Shown here piece by piece: positions 46,931-58,570 of a stretch of DNA of 64,000 nt; position 1 is the stretch's first letter; each line of letters starts with the position of its first letter. The position numbers were made by a program, and so were the translations under genes. The notes under the pieces were generated by a model that had not been told where the DNA came from, searched no databases, and was given only the letters and a program-made list of their open reading frames with translations. The stretch is from Alligator mississippiensis (lineage: Eukaryota; Chordata; Crocodylia; Alligatoridae), in assembly GCF_030867095.1 (NCBI RefSeq), contig NC_081824.1, forward strand, positions 47,588,882-47,652,881. The letters run 5' to 3'.

Positions 46931-47695
46931 CGCACATGGGCAGAGGTGGTCCTGGACAGCGAGGATGAGGACGTTGGGGGTCCAATGCCAGTTCTCTTAT
47001 GTCCCACTGTTGCTGGCCCTGGGCAGCTACCAGTAGCACCCAGCACAGTGTACAGGACTGGGAGCCACACAGCTGACCCTAGGCCCCACAGCAGCTGCAG
47101 GCACAGGGCAAATTGCTGGGGGTTTGCAGCAGGCAGGTGGCCCTGGCCCTGCTGTCAGAAGCTGCCTGCAGGCAGCCCGGGGTGATTACAGACTGGCCAG
47201 GAGCTGCAGCAGCCAGCAGCAAATGCTGTGCACCCACCTGCCTGACAGCAGTGCCCTGGCAGCGCAAGGTTAGGCAGGGCCAAGCAGGAGCACAGGCTCC
47301 AGAGAGGCAGTTACAGCAGAGCTGTGGCCTGCCCAGGGGGACACCCAGGGTTGCAGTGCCCTCGGGCTGCTTGTGCAGTGTGCCCCAGGGCATAAAATGA
47401 CTGCAGGCTTTTATAGCCTGCAGGCAGGGGCTGCTAGTGAGACAACCCAGCCCTACAGCAGAAGAAGCTCCCAGCCACTAGCCCTGGAGCTGGCCTCAGT
47501 CCAGCCCCATAGTGGCTGGGGAGACTACATATGCACTACTGTGCAATTAATAATCACGCTTAAGGATTAGCTCGCAAAAGCAGGTAGCAAATTTAAGCAC
47601 TGTGTAGTAAACGCATGCACGGGTAGACACACATGCTTACTGCACAGTAAATTAGGCAACTGCGCAATAATGCATCTCATGTAGACATGCCCACT

Positions 47696-49226
47696 TTCAA
47701 CATTAACACTTTTTTTAAAAGGCTGTTATCTATGTTTTGGTTTATTGTTTTGAAACAGCTGGGTCTGTGAACATAGCTACTGCACTTGTCTTGCTGCATG
47801 GGAAATGTCCTGGTTTTAAAGAGCTGCCAACTCAATGACCTGTGGGATTTCAAAGTTCCTTTTTAGACTTTAAGGAAATGATTAATATCTGTCTCTCTTT
47901 AATTATGATGCCATTATTGTGTGGAAAGAATTCCATTAATTTTTTTTCAAAATGTATCTGGGATACATTTGTGAATGTTAGACATAGTCTGCCTGTATTT
48001 TCTTAAAGGAGAAGACTGTATAAGTGATGTACAATATTATTTATTTTTCAGACTGGAAAGCAATAAGGATTATAGCACTGTTCTTTATTTGATCAAAGTT
48101 TTTTAATTCTTACACTGCAAAGATAAACATGTTTAAGTAGCTGTTTGACTGACATAAGGAATGTGAAAATAAATGCAATAAATGTGAATATTAACATTAG
48201 CATTCAAATATCTATTAATGTAGTATCATCCTTTCTATTTTTCAAAAACTTTGTTCAAAAAAAGAAAAATCGCACTCCTCTCAGTATAGTTTTGTTTGAT
48301 GCAATAGTTGTCATCTCTGGCCCACAGATAAGTATCCCAAGATAAATGTAGATTGGTTGTGATATATAATATATCCAATTACATTCTTTAGAACTAAAAT
48401 CTTGGTCCCTATATACAGCCTGGGTACATGATTTACAGGTAAGGAATTTTGAAATTTGAAGATTTTCTAGAGTTTCTATACTATTTTTGTTAGTAATTTG
48501 ATAAATTATTATAAAATAATATAAATAATAAATTCTGAATTTTCTAAGTGTTTATGTAGTCAGCAGAAAAACCTATTTAAATCCTTTTCAAAGAATGAGT
48601 AGTCAGCTCATCACTCTTGTCTGCAAAAGCAGTTGGACCAGAGAAGTTTGTCCTACTCCAGCTGATGTGTATCAACTTCATCATAGCAGTGCTCACAAAA
48701 TGGAACCAGCTTTTGCTCACCCTGCTGTTATAGGCCAGCTATGTTCCAAGTATTGTGCCTCTTTAGAAATAACCATTTTGTTTGAGGAATGTGTACATAT
48801 TTGATAGATTATTTATAAAGATTTTTGTAAAAAAACTAGGCCAAAAAGTCAAAAGAAATTATTTGATTAGTTCTCTAGTCAGCATAGATGATCTGCAACT
48901 CCTGCAGCCAAGCTGGTTCTAAATGCCTTTGCTTTAAAGCAACCAACAAGACTGAAGGGGGGACACTGGTGTGTGGGCAGCTTAGTGTTTCCATATACAC
49001 TGCCATAGGTGGTGGAAGGCCGGAGCTAATGCTGCTCCTCCCCACACCAAACACAGGGCAGCAGGTAGGGCCACAAGGCAGCCCAGCCATGGGCTCCAAG
49101 TAGCTGCAGTAGGGGTGGGGTGGGATTGCAGCTAGGCATGTGGATCACTGGCTGCCCAGCACAGCAGACAAGTATCAATCTATTCTTTGAAAGGGAAGGG
49201 CATTGGGGGGAGGGGACAGATCAAGG
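47696..49226. other. Intergenic, AT-rich then GC-richer
   Basis: From 47696 to about 48890 the sequence is AT-rich with nothing recognised. From about 48890 it becomes GC-richer as it approaches the inverted-repeat element at 49227. The short frames are chance. Confidence 0.5.
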
Positions 49227-49731
49227 CCCCAGTGGTGAGGGAGGGAGTGGGGCAGAGGCAGAAACTGGTTGGGCTGGGTGGTAGGACACTCAGAGCCCAG
49301 GCAGCTCATCCAGGGACCTGGGAGGCTCCTGCTGCTGTGCACACCCTGGCAGAAGCTCGGGGGGGCATGTGCCCCCTGATTGTGTGGGGTGGAGGTGGCT
49401 GCCGCTCTGCGTTGGGCATGCGACACCACATGCCTGCTGCTGCTGGGCTAGGCTGCGCCCCCTGCTTACCTGGCAGTAGAACATACATGGCGTCACTCAG
49501 CTCTTGGGGCAGCTGCAGCAGGGAACAAAGCCCAGTGTGCAGCGGCAACCACCTACAGCCCATATATAGATCGGGGGGTACGTGCTCCCCAGGCTTCCGC
49601 TGGAGTGCGCACAGTGGTAGAAGCCCCCTGAGCCCCTTCATGAGATGCCCAGGCACTTATTGTCCCACCATACTCCTCCTCATACTACCCTTGCCGCTGC
49701 CTCTGCCCCACTCCCTCCCTCACTGCTGGGG
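49227..49731. mobile_element. Inverted-repeat element with near-perfect 35-base arms
   Basis: The arms 49227-49261 and 49697-49731 are inverted copies. Each contains GAGGGAGGGAGTGGGGCAGA, and they differ at two or three positions. A second inverted pair lies inside: TCGGGGGGCATGTGCCCCC-like near 49358 against GATCGGGGGGTACGTGCTCC near 49570. The longest internal frame (49187-49762) is low in complexity and not credible as a gene. Confidence 0.65.
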
Positions 49732-50504
49732 TTTCACTCAGCATAATTCTATTGTCTCATGAGACAGACAGATGCCTACTACTATTGCATCTCTGCCTTT
49801 ATACCTATCCTGAAAGGAATTCCATGTAAGAACCATGCTGAGCCCCTCTGACTCCAATATAGCTCCAAGCAGGGATAAAGGTCTGCCTACACAGAACTTG
49901 ATGCAGGATCACAGACTCAAGACTTAAATTGCAATTTATGACTTACGGAAGCACAGAAACTATATTTTTTCTTCACTAGGAAAGGTGAATATTAACTTTA
50001 TTTCTCACTAGGATATCTCAAAACCCACTTGACAGAATTTTGCCAAATGACCCTGGGTACATTGTTGTTAATTGAAAAGGGTATTTGTACGGTTCAGTGT
50101 TTGGTCTGTTTTGTTTTAAGATGTACTTGCTAAGCAATAAGTCCATGCTTCTACAAATCTATTATGCACAGCAAGGAGCACAAAGAAGTGGCTTCAGTAC
50201 AAGTATGGTTGAATGCCTTCACATAGTTATTCTGTACCCAGCAGCCCACATCAAAATTCTCCTGCATCCTTATTCATGAGGGCCATCGCACTAACCCTAA
50301 AATTCAGTTCTAGCCCCTTTTGATACTCAATGCCTATTCATTTTAAGCCTAAATCAGAGACCTTATTTTCATAGAGGCCTAAATAGTTCCTGAGGTATTA
50401 AGAAAAAGGTAGAGGCCCTGCCTCTCTAAGAGTTTCTGGCCTGCTATAGTAAGCGCCTCCAACCTAGCAATGACTCCAGTCTCTATCCCCAGCAACAGCA
50501 CCTT
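49732..50504. other. Intergenic, no feature recognised
   Basis: AT-rich sequence. Around 50290-50390 are words of the GCCTAAAT type also common in old palindromic sauropsid repeats. Nothing could be bounded. Confidence 0.45.
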
Positions 50505-51060
50505 CTTGCCTCTCAGCACTACAGAATCACATTGTAGTTTTAAAGATAACATAGGCCATCTGATTTGCTTCTTAAGACTAGTTCAGTTTTCTGCCTCCAC
50601 TACACCTATTGGGAGATGGTAATTTCCAACTGATATGTTCCCAGCTTTTAGGAAAAACAAATGACCTTACACTTGTACTATTGGATTTCATCCCATTTCT
50701 ATTATAAATAATCCAAGCCAGCTCTTTATTGATAATGCCCCCAATTTTTTAGCACTGGAAAATGTCATTGGCACACTCATTCTTTTTGTGCCAAGGTCAT
50801 TAATAAAAATATTAATAAAGTTCAGCCCCTATATCAAATGCCTTACAGAAGTCGAGAGAGAGCTACCACATTTAATCATTTATCTTATCAAAGAAAAATA
50901 TCCAATTAGTCTGGCAAAAACCACCTTTGTAACTATGTTACATTTCACCACATTTCCATTTACATTTTTTCTAAAGCTTTCTGTACTATTGAGATTCATT
51001 TAATAGGCCTGTATTTGCCCAGATTTCTTTTCCACCTTTCTTAAATATGGCTTCCGTAAC
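50505..51060 (-). mobile_element. CR1/L3-like LINE 3' end, minus strand
   Basis: Read on +, CTACAGAATCACATTGTAG is followed by an AGGCCATCTGATTTGC block, the reverse complement of the conserved CR1/L3 3' tail. Further on, AATGCCTTACAGAAGTCGAG, CTTATCAAAGAAAAATATCC and AATTAGTCTGGCAAA are the familiar L3/CR1 terminal coding region in reverse. The whole is a single old minus-strand fragment. Confidence 0.7.
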
Positions 51061-51324
51061 TGAACCTAGGCAAATCAGTGTTGCAGAACATTGTCGTCTA
51101 CTCTAATAGTCCATTTCCACATGCACTGAAAACTTCTGTCAATGTCTGGTAGTCCATGACTATATCACAGACCCTGTGGATTGCAACTCTGGCCCCACAA
51201 ATTTCTTCAGGGTACCATGATGTTGAGATGTAGTAAATGTGGTATATAATGTTGATGTGCACCCATTCTTTTTTTTTGTTTGTTTCAAAAGAAGCTTTGA
51301 ATGAGGACATGGTCATTTGTTGTA

Positions 51325-51605
51325 AGACTGGGGTGACCAATCTATAGCATGCATGCCACAAATGGCCTGGGCAGCCTCTATGTGTGGCATGCAAAAGACC
51401 AGGGAGGGGACACGCAATGCGGAAGCAGGTCTGGCAGGGAGCACAGGGCAGGCAGCAACAAGCAGAGTAGGAGATCAGGAAGGGAGCACAGAGCAGGAAG
51501 CAGAAAGCAGAGCAACAGATTACATAGGGGAAAAGGATTGGAATGGCATTCAGGGAAGGTGCAGGTGTGGCATGCCTGCCAAAAAGGTTGGCCCCTACCA
51601 TTATA
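51325..51605. mobile_element. hAT-like miniature element (ends approximate)
   Basis: The left end CTGGGGTGACCAATCTATAG and right end GGTTGGCCCCTAC are imperfect inverted repeats of the CAGGGGTGGCCAA class. The word TGTGGCATGC occurs near both ends. I could not find a matching 8-base duplication. The interior is purine-rich with tandem GGGAGCACAGRGCAGG words at 51437 and 51483. The flanks 51062-51324 and 51610-51960 show nothing recognised. Confidence 0.5.
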
Positions 51606-51967
51606 AGGGATAGGGCTTGGTTATTACTACCTTTGATTAATAGTGCTATAAGGCACTTGATGTCATTATTTTCATGTATATATTCATTTTTCTTATAATT
51701 TTATTTCTCATGGTTTCTTTCTCTTCCATGTTTTCCAAGAGGAGCTAGAGGAAAGTGTGATCCAAAGCTGAAGACACATATTCCTCCATGCAGTTCCACA
51801 CTGTCCAGCTATTTCTGACACAAGTTCCAGTATGGGGACATGTGTATAACTATCAGTGTGTATGTGTTTGCTAGCAGATCACTGTCTTTTATTTCACAGC
51901 TGCAGGATGAGAAAACAGGGGTGCTGACATTTTAGTTTTGTCCCCTTTCTTAGTACTCAGGCATGAG

Positions 51968-52195
51968 GGCTAGGGACAGAAGTTACACATAAACCGGTTT
52001 AAATGATCAGAAACCAGTTTCAACCTATAAAAGAACAGAAGTTCAGTGCACATAAACCGGTTTCAAAATGGCCAAAATTGGTTTAAATAAACCTGGTTGA
52101 ATGTAGTATCAGACTTAACTGATTTACGTTAAACCAGTTTATGGAATTTCTGTTCCAGACCCCTTCCGGGTTCAAGTTAAATCACAGATCCCCTG
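51968..52195. repeat. Inverted-repeat head shared with 1149-1340 (copy B)
   Basis: It begins GGGACAGAAGTTACAC and ends near GGAATTTCTGTTCCAG, with ACCGGTTTAAA words between. It aligns along its length with the head of copy A at 1149-1340 and continues into a shared TTCAAGTTA-CTCACAG-like stretch. It marks the left edge of a larger unit whose tail (GACTAACCTGCAAAGACTGA) is at 53833-53870. Confidence 0.7.
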
Positions 52196-52276
52196 CATCT
52201 CAGGTGCAGCGAGAGCTGGCTGATAAGTAAGCAAGGATGGGAAACCTGGCTGGGGACTGCAGCCAGGTCTTCCAAA

Positions 52277-53720
52277 GCAGCCCCTACCAGACTTTTCCCC
52301 ACCGGAGTGGAAGGGGTGGGGGCATGGGCTGGCAGGCTCAGGCATTGGGGGGGGGGAGGGAGGGGGGTTAAAACCCTCTCTCCCACTGGCACAGGACCCC
52401 AGTGAGATCTGCTTAGCAGGGGTGCAGCAGCCCCTGCCAGGCTTTTCCCTGCTCACTGCTGGAACAGAGGAGGTGGGGGCATGGCGAGATGCTGGTCCAG
52501 GGCCCGCAGGCTCAGCCGAAGGGGAAAGATGGGGATTTGAAACTCCTCCATGGCCCATGGGGGGGGCCTGCCATGCTTCTGCCTCCCCCCACCCAGCTTG
52601 AGTGGGGGGAGAAGTCAGCCCTCGCCAGGGTTTTCTCTCTCTCTGCTTGAATGGAGAGCAGGTGGCATGGCCAGGCCCTGGCCAGGGATCAGCAGGCCAA
52701 GGTGGGACAGGGGTGTTTAAACCCCGTCCCTCCCTGGCCCTGGACCTCAGCTGGGACTTGCTTGGGGGGGTAGTCCCTCTGACGGTTTGACCCCCTGCCC
52801 CACTCCTCACTTGAACAGAGAGCGAGGGGTGTGCCCACCCCCTGGCCTGGTGCTGGCAGGCTGAGGCAGGGGAAGGGGGTTACAAAACTCCCCCTCCCTA
52901 GCCCTGGACCCCATGCAGGGTTTGCCTGGGAGGGCAGTCCCTCCCAGGCTTTTGCCCCCACCCCCCCTCCCGGCTTGAGCGGAGAGCAGGGGATGTAGCC
53001 AGGCTTGGGCCAGGGGCTGGAAGGCTGAGGCAGTTTATAGAGATTTTTGCCCCTCTCCCTCAGGTCCGAGGCCACACCCCGCATGGGTCTGGCAGGCTAA
53101 GGTGGGGGAGAGGGTGTTAAACCCCTTCCCTGCCCACACACAGCCAGGGAACCTAGCTGGGTCTGCAGAGGGGCCAGCCCGTGCCGGGCTTCTGCCCTTT
53201 ACCAGCTTGAGTGGAGAGGTAGGGGGCATGGCCAAATCCTAGCCTCAGGCTGGCATGCTGGGGGAGTGGGGGAAGGGAGTTTAAACCCCTTCTCAGGACC
53301 CCAGGTAGGTGCGGGGGGGGGGGGGGCAGGCAGCCCCTGCCAGGTTTCTGCCCCCTTTCTCTCTTCTCAAGTGTTCCCTGCCCCCCCTCCCCCCACAACC
53401 CCTGGAGGGGACAGCATGGCCATGTCCTGGCCCAGGGCCCTCATGCTGGGAGGAGGGGGTAGTTTAATCCCCCTCTGTGGCCTGCATGGGACCCCAGCCA
53501 AGGTCTGCCTGTGGTGGCAGCCCTTGCAGGCTTCTGCCCCCTCCCCTCCCCTCGAGCAGGGAAGGGTCAAAAGCCTGGCTGGGGTTTCATGCGGGCTACA
53601 GTGGGGGGGTTAAAGTGCCCCTCCCCCTGGCCTCAGCATGCTAGCTCCAGACTGGGGCCTGGCCACATCCTCTCTGCTCTTCCCTTTGGCAATGGCTGGC
53701 AGGCTGGGAGGTGTGCTCTA
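52277..53720. repeat. Degenerate GC-rich tandem array, about eight units
   Basis: A landmark resembling GCAGCCCCTGCCAGGCTT recurs at about 52277, 52427, 52614, 52771, 52934, 53174, 53331 and 53517, with spacings of roughly 150-240 bases. Each unit also has a CTTGAGTGGAGAG-like word, a GGCATGGCCAGGCCCTGG-like word, a CTGGCAGGCTGAGG word and a TTTAAACCCC word in the same order. The long frames on the minus strand here (for example 52810-52172) follow the repeats and are not genes. The array sits inside the unit bounded by 51968 and 53870. Confidence 0.8.
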
Positions 53721-54770
53721 GCACCTGCTCGTGCCCAGCTTCTGGCCTGAGCCACTGCAGGCATGTGGCTGCATTTCCTGAAAGAAAAGTGGATGTCTGT
53801 TCACTTGCTTCTCAGTTTAATTTCTGCATCTTAGACTAACCTGCAAAGACTGAATCAATTCAGCCTCTGGTTTTTTGACTGTCTGTTCTTACCCAAGTAT
53901 ATTGGTTGACTATCCCTGAACAAAGCAGCAGCTAGAACCATGATCAACCTACTATTATCTTCTCTGTTCTTGCACCTAGATCAGGTTAGGTGGTGGCTTA
54001 ACAAGCTTTGAAGCCGTTCAAATGCCAGGAGCACTGTAAGATGGGACTGAGAGTAAGTGCAGCTGCATGTCAGTTCATTAGCTCTCTTGTGTATTCATTT
54101 TCCAGTAGAGCCCCAGGAACCAATTACTGAGTTCTGGGCCTCACTAAATAATAGACAATACTATATAAGACACAGTTGTTATGAGACAGCCCTGCTTTGT
54201 CGAGTTTAAAATCCGAACTTGGTAGAGAAAGGCGGGGGGTTTTGATGTTTTGAAATTTGGTTTGATTCAATATGGAACCCCACAAATCATCCATGAAAGG
54301 TAATGGAGTTGTCACTGTGGGGAAGTTCACCTGGTAGCCCACTCTTGAGCCATAAACCCTGGAAGTACTTACATACATACATTTTGGAGGTAGTTAACTG
54401 GGCAGTTTGCTCCAGAGCTGCGCACGCTGGAAGCCTGGGCTGCCAAAGGACTATAAGCCTGTAAATTCTGGGAGCCCGAGACACCAGGGAGCTTGAGGAC
54501 TGGGGCTCCCAGGACTGCTGGTCCATACCAGCCTGTACACTGTAGATTGCCCTCCAGGAGTCATGTGGGTAAACTGGCAGAAAACCAGAGATGGCTCTAC
54601 AGGCTGGATCTTATCAAATCAGCTTCACGAAACTCTGAATTCACTGGGTCTACAAAGCCTGTCAAAAATGTGTCCATTTTTTTTTCCAACAATCGCTACT
54701 TATAATATAAAGAGAGGAAGGGTGAAGAAAAAGTTTTGTCCTCATATTGTATACTAACAAACTGCCCTTC
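53721..54770. other. Intergenic after the tandem array
   Basis: The tail of the repeat unit ends near 53890. From there to 54770 I see no exon or bounded repeat. A CTGGGAGCC/GGGGCTCCCAG inverted pair lies near 54470 and 54504. Confidence 0.5.
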
Positions 54771-55080
54771 AGTAATGATGGGGGGCGGGGGGGTTGCATC
54801 CACCTGCCCCCTGCCCCCCACCCCACTTCATCCAGGCTTGTTCCCCACTTCCCTTCCTCTGCTTCCGCCACTTGGGGTTCAGCACTGCTGGCCTCACACC
54901 CCCATGCTGCCACACCACCTCCAGGGAGCAGGGCTGGGGGAGGGCGAGGCCAGCTTTGTCAGGCCCTGTCCTGTCCCCGCAATCATGGCAGCACTCTGCC
55001 GCCGCCGCCTGTCCAAAACACTCTTGGGGCACTCTGATTGGTTGTTTCAGACAGACAGACTAAGGCTTTTATAATATTAG
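54771..55080. repeat. GC-rich segment ending in an ACAGACAGAC tail
   Basis: The segment begins with a G-run and C-rich sequence and ends CAGACAGACAGACTAAGGCT followed by TTTATAATATTAG at about 55048-55078. This tail resembles the 3' end of a dispersed repeat seen in several reptiles, but I cannot name the family. The many short frames here are chance. Confidence 0.35.
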
Positions 55081-55084
55081 AATG

Positions 55085-55400
55085 GAGAACGGAGGCACTA
55101 ACTTGGTTGTGAAATGACTAATTCAAGGTGACAGAAAATCTGTGGCAGAGGCAAGAGATCTGAACCTTGAACTTCTGGATTAGCCAAGAGTGTCCTCCTG
55201 CTTTGTTTAATGAACTGATGATAACAATACCTATGTGAGGTAAAGAAGTATTAGCATCAGATAGACAACTGAAGCACAGAGATGATAAATTATTCGTACA
55301 AAGCTACAGAAGATGTCTGTGACACAGCCTGGAACTGAACGTAAGATCCTTGAATCCTAGTACTGTGTCATAAAAAGATTTTTTTTTTCCCTAGACCATC
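55085..55400 (+). repeat. Two old MIR-like SINE fragments
   Basis: At 55110-55200 the order GAAATGACTAATTCAAGGTG, then CTGTGGCAGAGGCAAGAGAT matches the MIR core (the 'tgacttgcccaaggtcac' and 'ggcagagccgggat' blocks). At 55270-55375 a second copy has GAAGCACAGAGATGATAAAT, then a CAAAGCTAC block and GGAACTGAACGTAAGATCC. Both are diverged, as expected of an ancient family. Confidence 0.6.
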
Positions 55401-56908
55401 TACACTAAGCGAGAATGACACACTAACTCAGCGATTGTGCAGGCATACATGCCAGTGCAAGCACACTGGGATGTGGATGTGTTGTGGATTTATAGCCGTG
55501 TTATGTTGAAACCATGCTGGCCACAACACTGTTTTGTAGAGGATAAGGCTTCTGTGCATGCATGGTCGTGGGACCACATGGAACTAAACTTGGTAAGAGA
55601 TCAAAACTTCATTTCAAACAGAAAGAAACATGCACGGCTGCATTATGAAGCTCAGTTGTGGTAGTTGTCCATTGTTACTGATGATGCCAGCCACTAATGC
55701 ACAGTTATAGAAACAGGTTTTTGACAGGATGTTTCCCGCGGCCCATCCAGGACAACAAATAATTTATCTATTGCATTCAGGATTCAACTAAATGGTTAGT
55801 CTTTCCTGTTTCTTTTTAACTATCTTTTCTTCAGCTGGTCCAAAAACCTCGGACATTACAAAATAATTTTGTTTTTTTCAGAAACATCTCAAATCTTGTT
55901 CAAATGTGGAACAAAGCCAAGTTTTGATACCTCCAAATTTACAAGGTAGAATTACAGTTGTTTTACAGTTGGCTTCAATTTGTAGCCTTTGAGATCCTGT
56001 CTATATAGGGAAATTTGCTAGAAATAATTATCTCATATACCAGTCAAACTCAAACACCTACTTCAATTAAAAATACAGCAATATAATTATATTGGTATAA
56101 TTATGCCAGTAAATTGGGCAAACCCTAACCAGCAACGTTGCAGTCTTCATACTTTCCCTATGACTGTGAAAATTATATGGGGCTCAAAGTCTCAGGGAAC
56201 CCATGTGATTTGTGACATTAGATCTGCATTTGTCTTAATGGTATGAAAACTATACTAATGAAGTCTCACAAGAGCCACAAATTACAAAAAGCATTAGCAC
56301 AAATAAGAAATCAAAAGACATATAACAAACATGGGAATATAGCATTGCTTAGTTTAGAGAAGAATTGCTTAGTTTAAAGAAGAAATGAGAAAAGAGAGGG
56401 CATGGAAGGAATTTACAAAATATAAAAAATAGCATAGAGAAGATAAATTGGGTACTCCTATTTACTTCCTCAAAGTGCAAGCAAAAAGGGGATATTCAAA
56501 TAAACTCTCAGGGCAGGTCCCCACTTGCAGGGGTGTGCAGTTTGTGACATCACAACCATATCCAGGGATCATGAAAACATGTTCCATACTGCAAATTTAC
56601 AGCATGGTGGCAATATATGCTACCAGGAAATCCCGGTAGCAAAAAAACCCAAAACAAAACAAACCCTACATCAGTAGTGTGCTCTGGAACAAACAGAGGA
56701 TTGGCTGTTCAGACCAAGCTCTGTGGTACCAGATCTGTGCCCCTGCTGCACTAGGACAGTATGTAATACTTCTGGGGCCAATACAGGTGCTGGCCCCAGC
56801 CTTCCCTACTCCTACCTACAACAATTTGCTGCATGCCAAAGCACACATGCAGGGGCATGCAATAGGGCACAAAGCAGCGGCACAAGTTTGTGCCACTGCT
56901 ATTTGTGC
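55401..56908. other. Intergenic, no feature recognised
   Basis: AT-rich sequence without identifiable exon, RNA gene or bounded repeat. Confidence 0.5.
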
Positions 56909-56916
56909 CTCTACAA

Positions 56917-57085
56917 CAGGGGTGGGCAAAATGCGGCCCACCAGGCCATTCTATCTGTCCCGTGGGGCCCCTAAAAAATTTAGAAAATTAGTATTTATTT
57001 GCCCCTGGCTGCCTGTCATGCAGCCCTCGAATGCTTGCCAAAACTCAGTAAGCAGCCCTCCACCCAAAAAAGTTGCCCACCTCTG
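56917..57085. mobile_element. hAT-type miniature element, perfect 8-base duplication
   Basis: The 169-base element has CAGGGGTGGGCAAA at the left and TTGCCCACCTCTG at the right, inverted over 13 bases with one or two changes. CTCTACAA flanks both sides exactly (56909-56916 and 57086-57093). The interior includes GCGGCCCACCAGG and TGCAGCCCTCGAA, typical of this amniote hAT group. Confidence 0.92.
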
Positions 57086-57093
57086 CTCTACAA

Positions 57094-58384
57094 GCACATG
57101 CCCCTGTACGTGGGGACCCACCCTACCGTTGCAACTGTAAAACTGATAGGATGTATTTTTTAATACAGTAGCCAAATTACCCTAAGGAATTTACTGATAT
57201 GATTTATGACTAAGACCAAACAGGTTTCAAAACAAGTTCAAACACAAAAAAGGCAAAGCTTACCTTATTAAGTTTTCAATATCAAGCACTGAAACATTAG
57301 GAAAGCCCCATCCCTTAAGGGACTGTCCAAGTCTGCTTTATGATACAGTCTTTAATTATATGAACAGATACTACTTTTTTCCCTACAGGATCCATATTCC
57401 TATTTCATTTGGTACACAGGATCAACACTGATCATTTAATGAGCATGTACATAACATTTTATTGTTCTCCTCATTGTTCAACGTGCAGCTCCAGGTCCTA
57501 TTTATTGCATACTAATTAAACCTTGCTCTGTAGACATAATTCTTAGTTTCCTCAGAGGCTTCTCAGGGATACCCATGTCTACAGTATTCTTCAGCTACAT
57601 TAGTGAATTTATCTTTACAATACCCTTTGAGCTGAAGAAGTGGTATCATTCCCATATTATAGAGGCTGAGGCTCGTCCTGTCCTGTCTCTTAGCTCAGCA
57701 AGTGCCAGTTCTCCCCACTTGTGACTCCTCATTCAATCTATTTCTTCTCTTCTCTTCCCTCCCCTCCCCCTATCCTCCTCCTCACTGGTTCCCATTCTTA
57801 GTGTCTTTCCTCTGACTTATCCTCACCCTAACTCAGTCCCCCACTCCTAGTCCCAGTCTATGCTGCTGTCTCTATCTCCCATTTTCTTTGCCCAGACAGT
57901 CCTGTTTTTCCCATGGTCCCTCCAACTCTTCCTCATATTTAAGTGTTCATCACAGTCACCAGTCTTGATGCACAGCTAGATTCAATCATCCAGTTTCCTT
58001 CCAATCTGTCCCTATTTATTTTTTCTTCAGTTACAATCTCAACAAATTTCTTGCCCCAAACTACTCCTCCTCATCTTCCATCAAATTAGATAGATGGCTA
58101 GGGGTCACAGCAAACACAAGAGAAAGTCTCTCCACTCTTTGTTTCAGTGCCAGGCTGGCAGAAACCAGCAAAGGAAAATTCCATCTGCACTCACAAAGCC
58201 CCGGGCTGGAGACAGCCAAGAGGTACATGTGCAATTTGGTCAGAATTGAGGGACTGGGGCCTGTTCAGTCACTTTGATGCTGGCATATAGGGCAGTCTAA
58301 TCCAGCAGTGCTCCAGATGAACGGTATAGGGTCGGTCCATGAGCTGGATCCTGCACACGGGTTTGGTGTGTTAAATATGTTGAG
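57094..58384. other. Intergenic, pyrimidine-rich towards the right
   Basis: At 57640-57670 is a short MIR-like piece (GGTATCATTCCCATATTATA). From 57680 to 58100 the + strand is C/T-rich. No exon was recognised. Confidence 0.45.
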
Positions 58385-58570
58385 TTAGGGATGTATTTGG
58401 TAGCTGTGTTGGTCTGAGACAAAAAGAAGTGCAAAACTCTAAAACTCATGGTTCAGAGATTATGCCTTTTATAAGACCAACTAAGAAATCGCAAAGAAAA
58501 GTATTTTTTTTGTGATTTCTCAGTTGGTCTAATAAAAGGTATAATCTCTGAACCAAGAGTTTTGGATTTC
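58385..58570. repeat. Fold-back repeat, family member 4
   Basis: Inverted arms at about 58440-58493 and 58511-58565 match over more than 44 bases with few mismatches, separated by a loop of about 17 bases. The left flank carries a GTAGCTGTGTTGGTCTGAGA tail. The right arm reads GTTGGTCTAATAAAAGGTAT. The arms and tail match the copies at 8589, 23063 and 38245. Confidence 0.8.

Larger units (their letters stand above)
42516..47692 (+). mobile_element. PIF/Harbinger DNA transposon, full length, inactivated
   Basis: A 5177-base element with terminal inverted repeats: GGGCACATCTACATGTGCA at the left, and a right end reading GGGCATGTCTACATGAG in reverse complement. ACT flanks both ends (42513-42515 and 47693-47695), the 3-base duplication expected of Harbinger. 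Both ends also carry subterminal CTGTGCAGTAAAT/ATTTACTGTGCAG words. Inside are the two genes known for this superfamily: a DDE transposase (+) and a Myb/SANT-like DNA-binding protein (-), arranged to converge. An extra + strand frame lies between them. Frameshifts and stops show that the element is dead. Confidence 0.92.

Noticed and set aside
52172..52810. 212-codon minus-strand open frame
   Set aside because: It runs along the degenerate GC-rich tandem array and repeats with it. Composition is Pro/Gly/Ser-rich with no domain, and frames are open on both strands.
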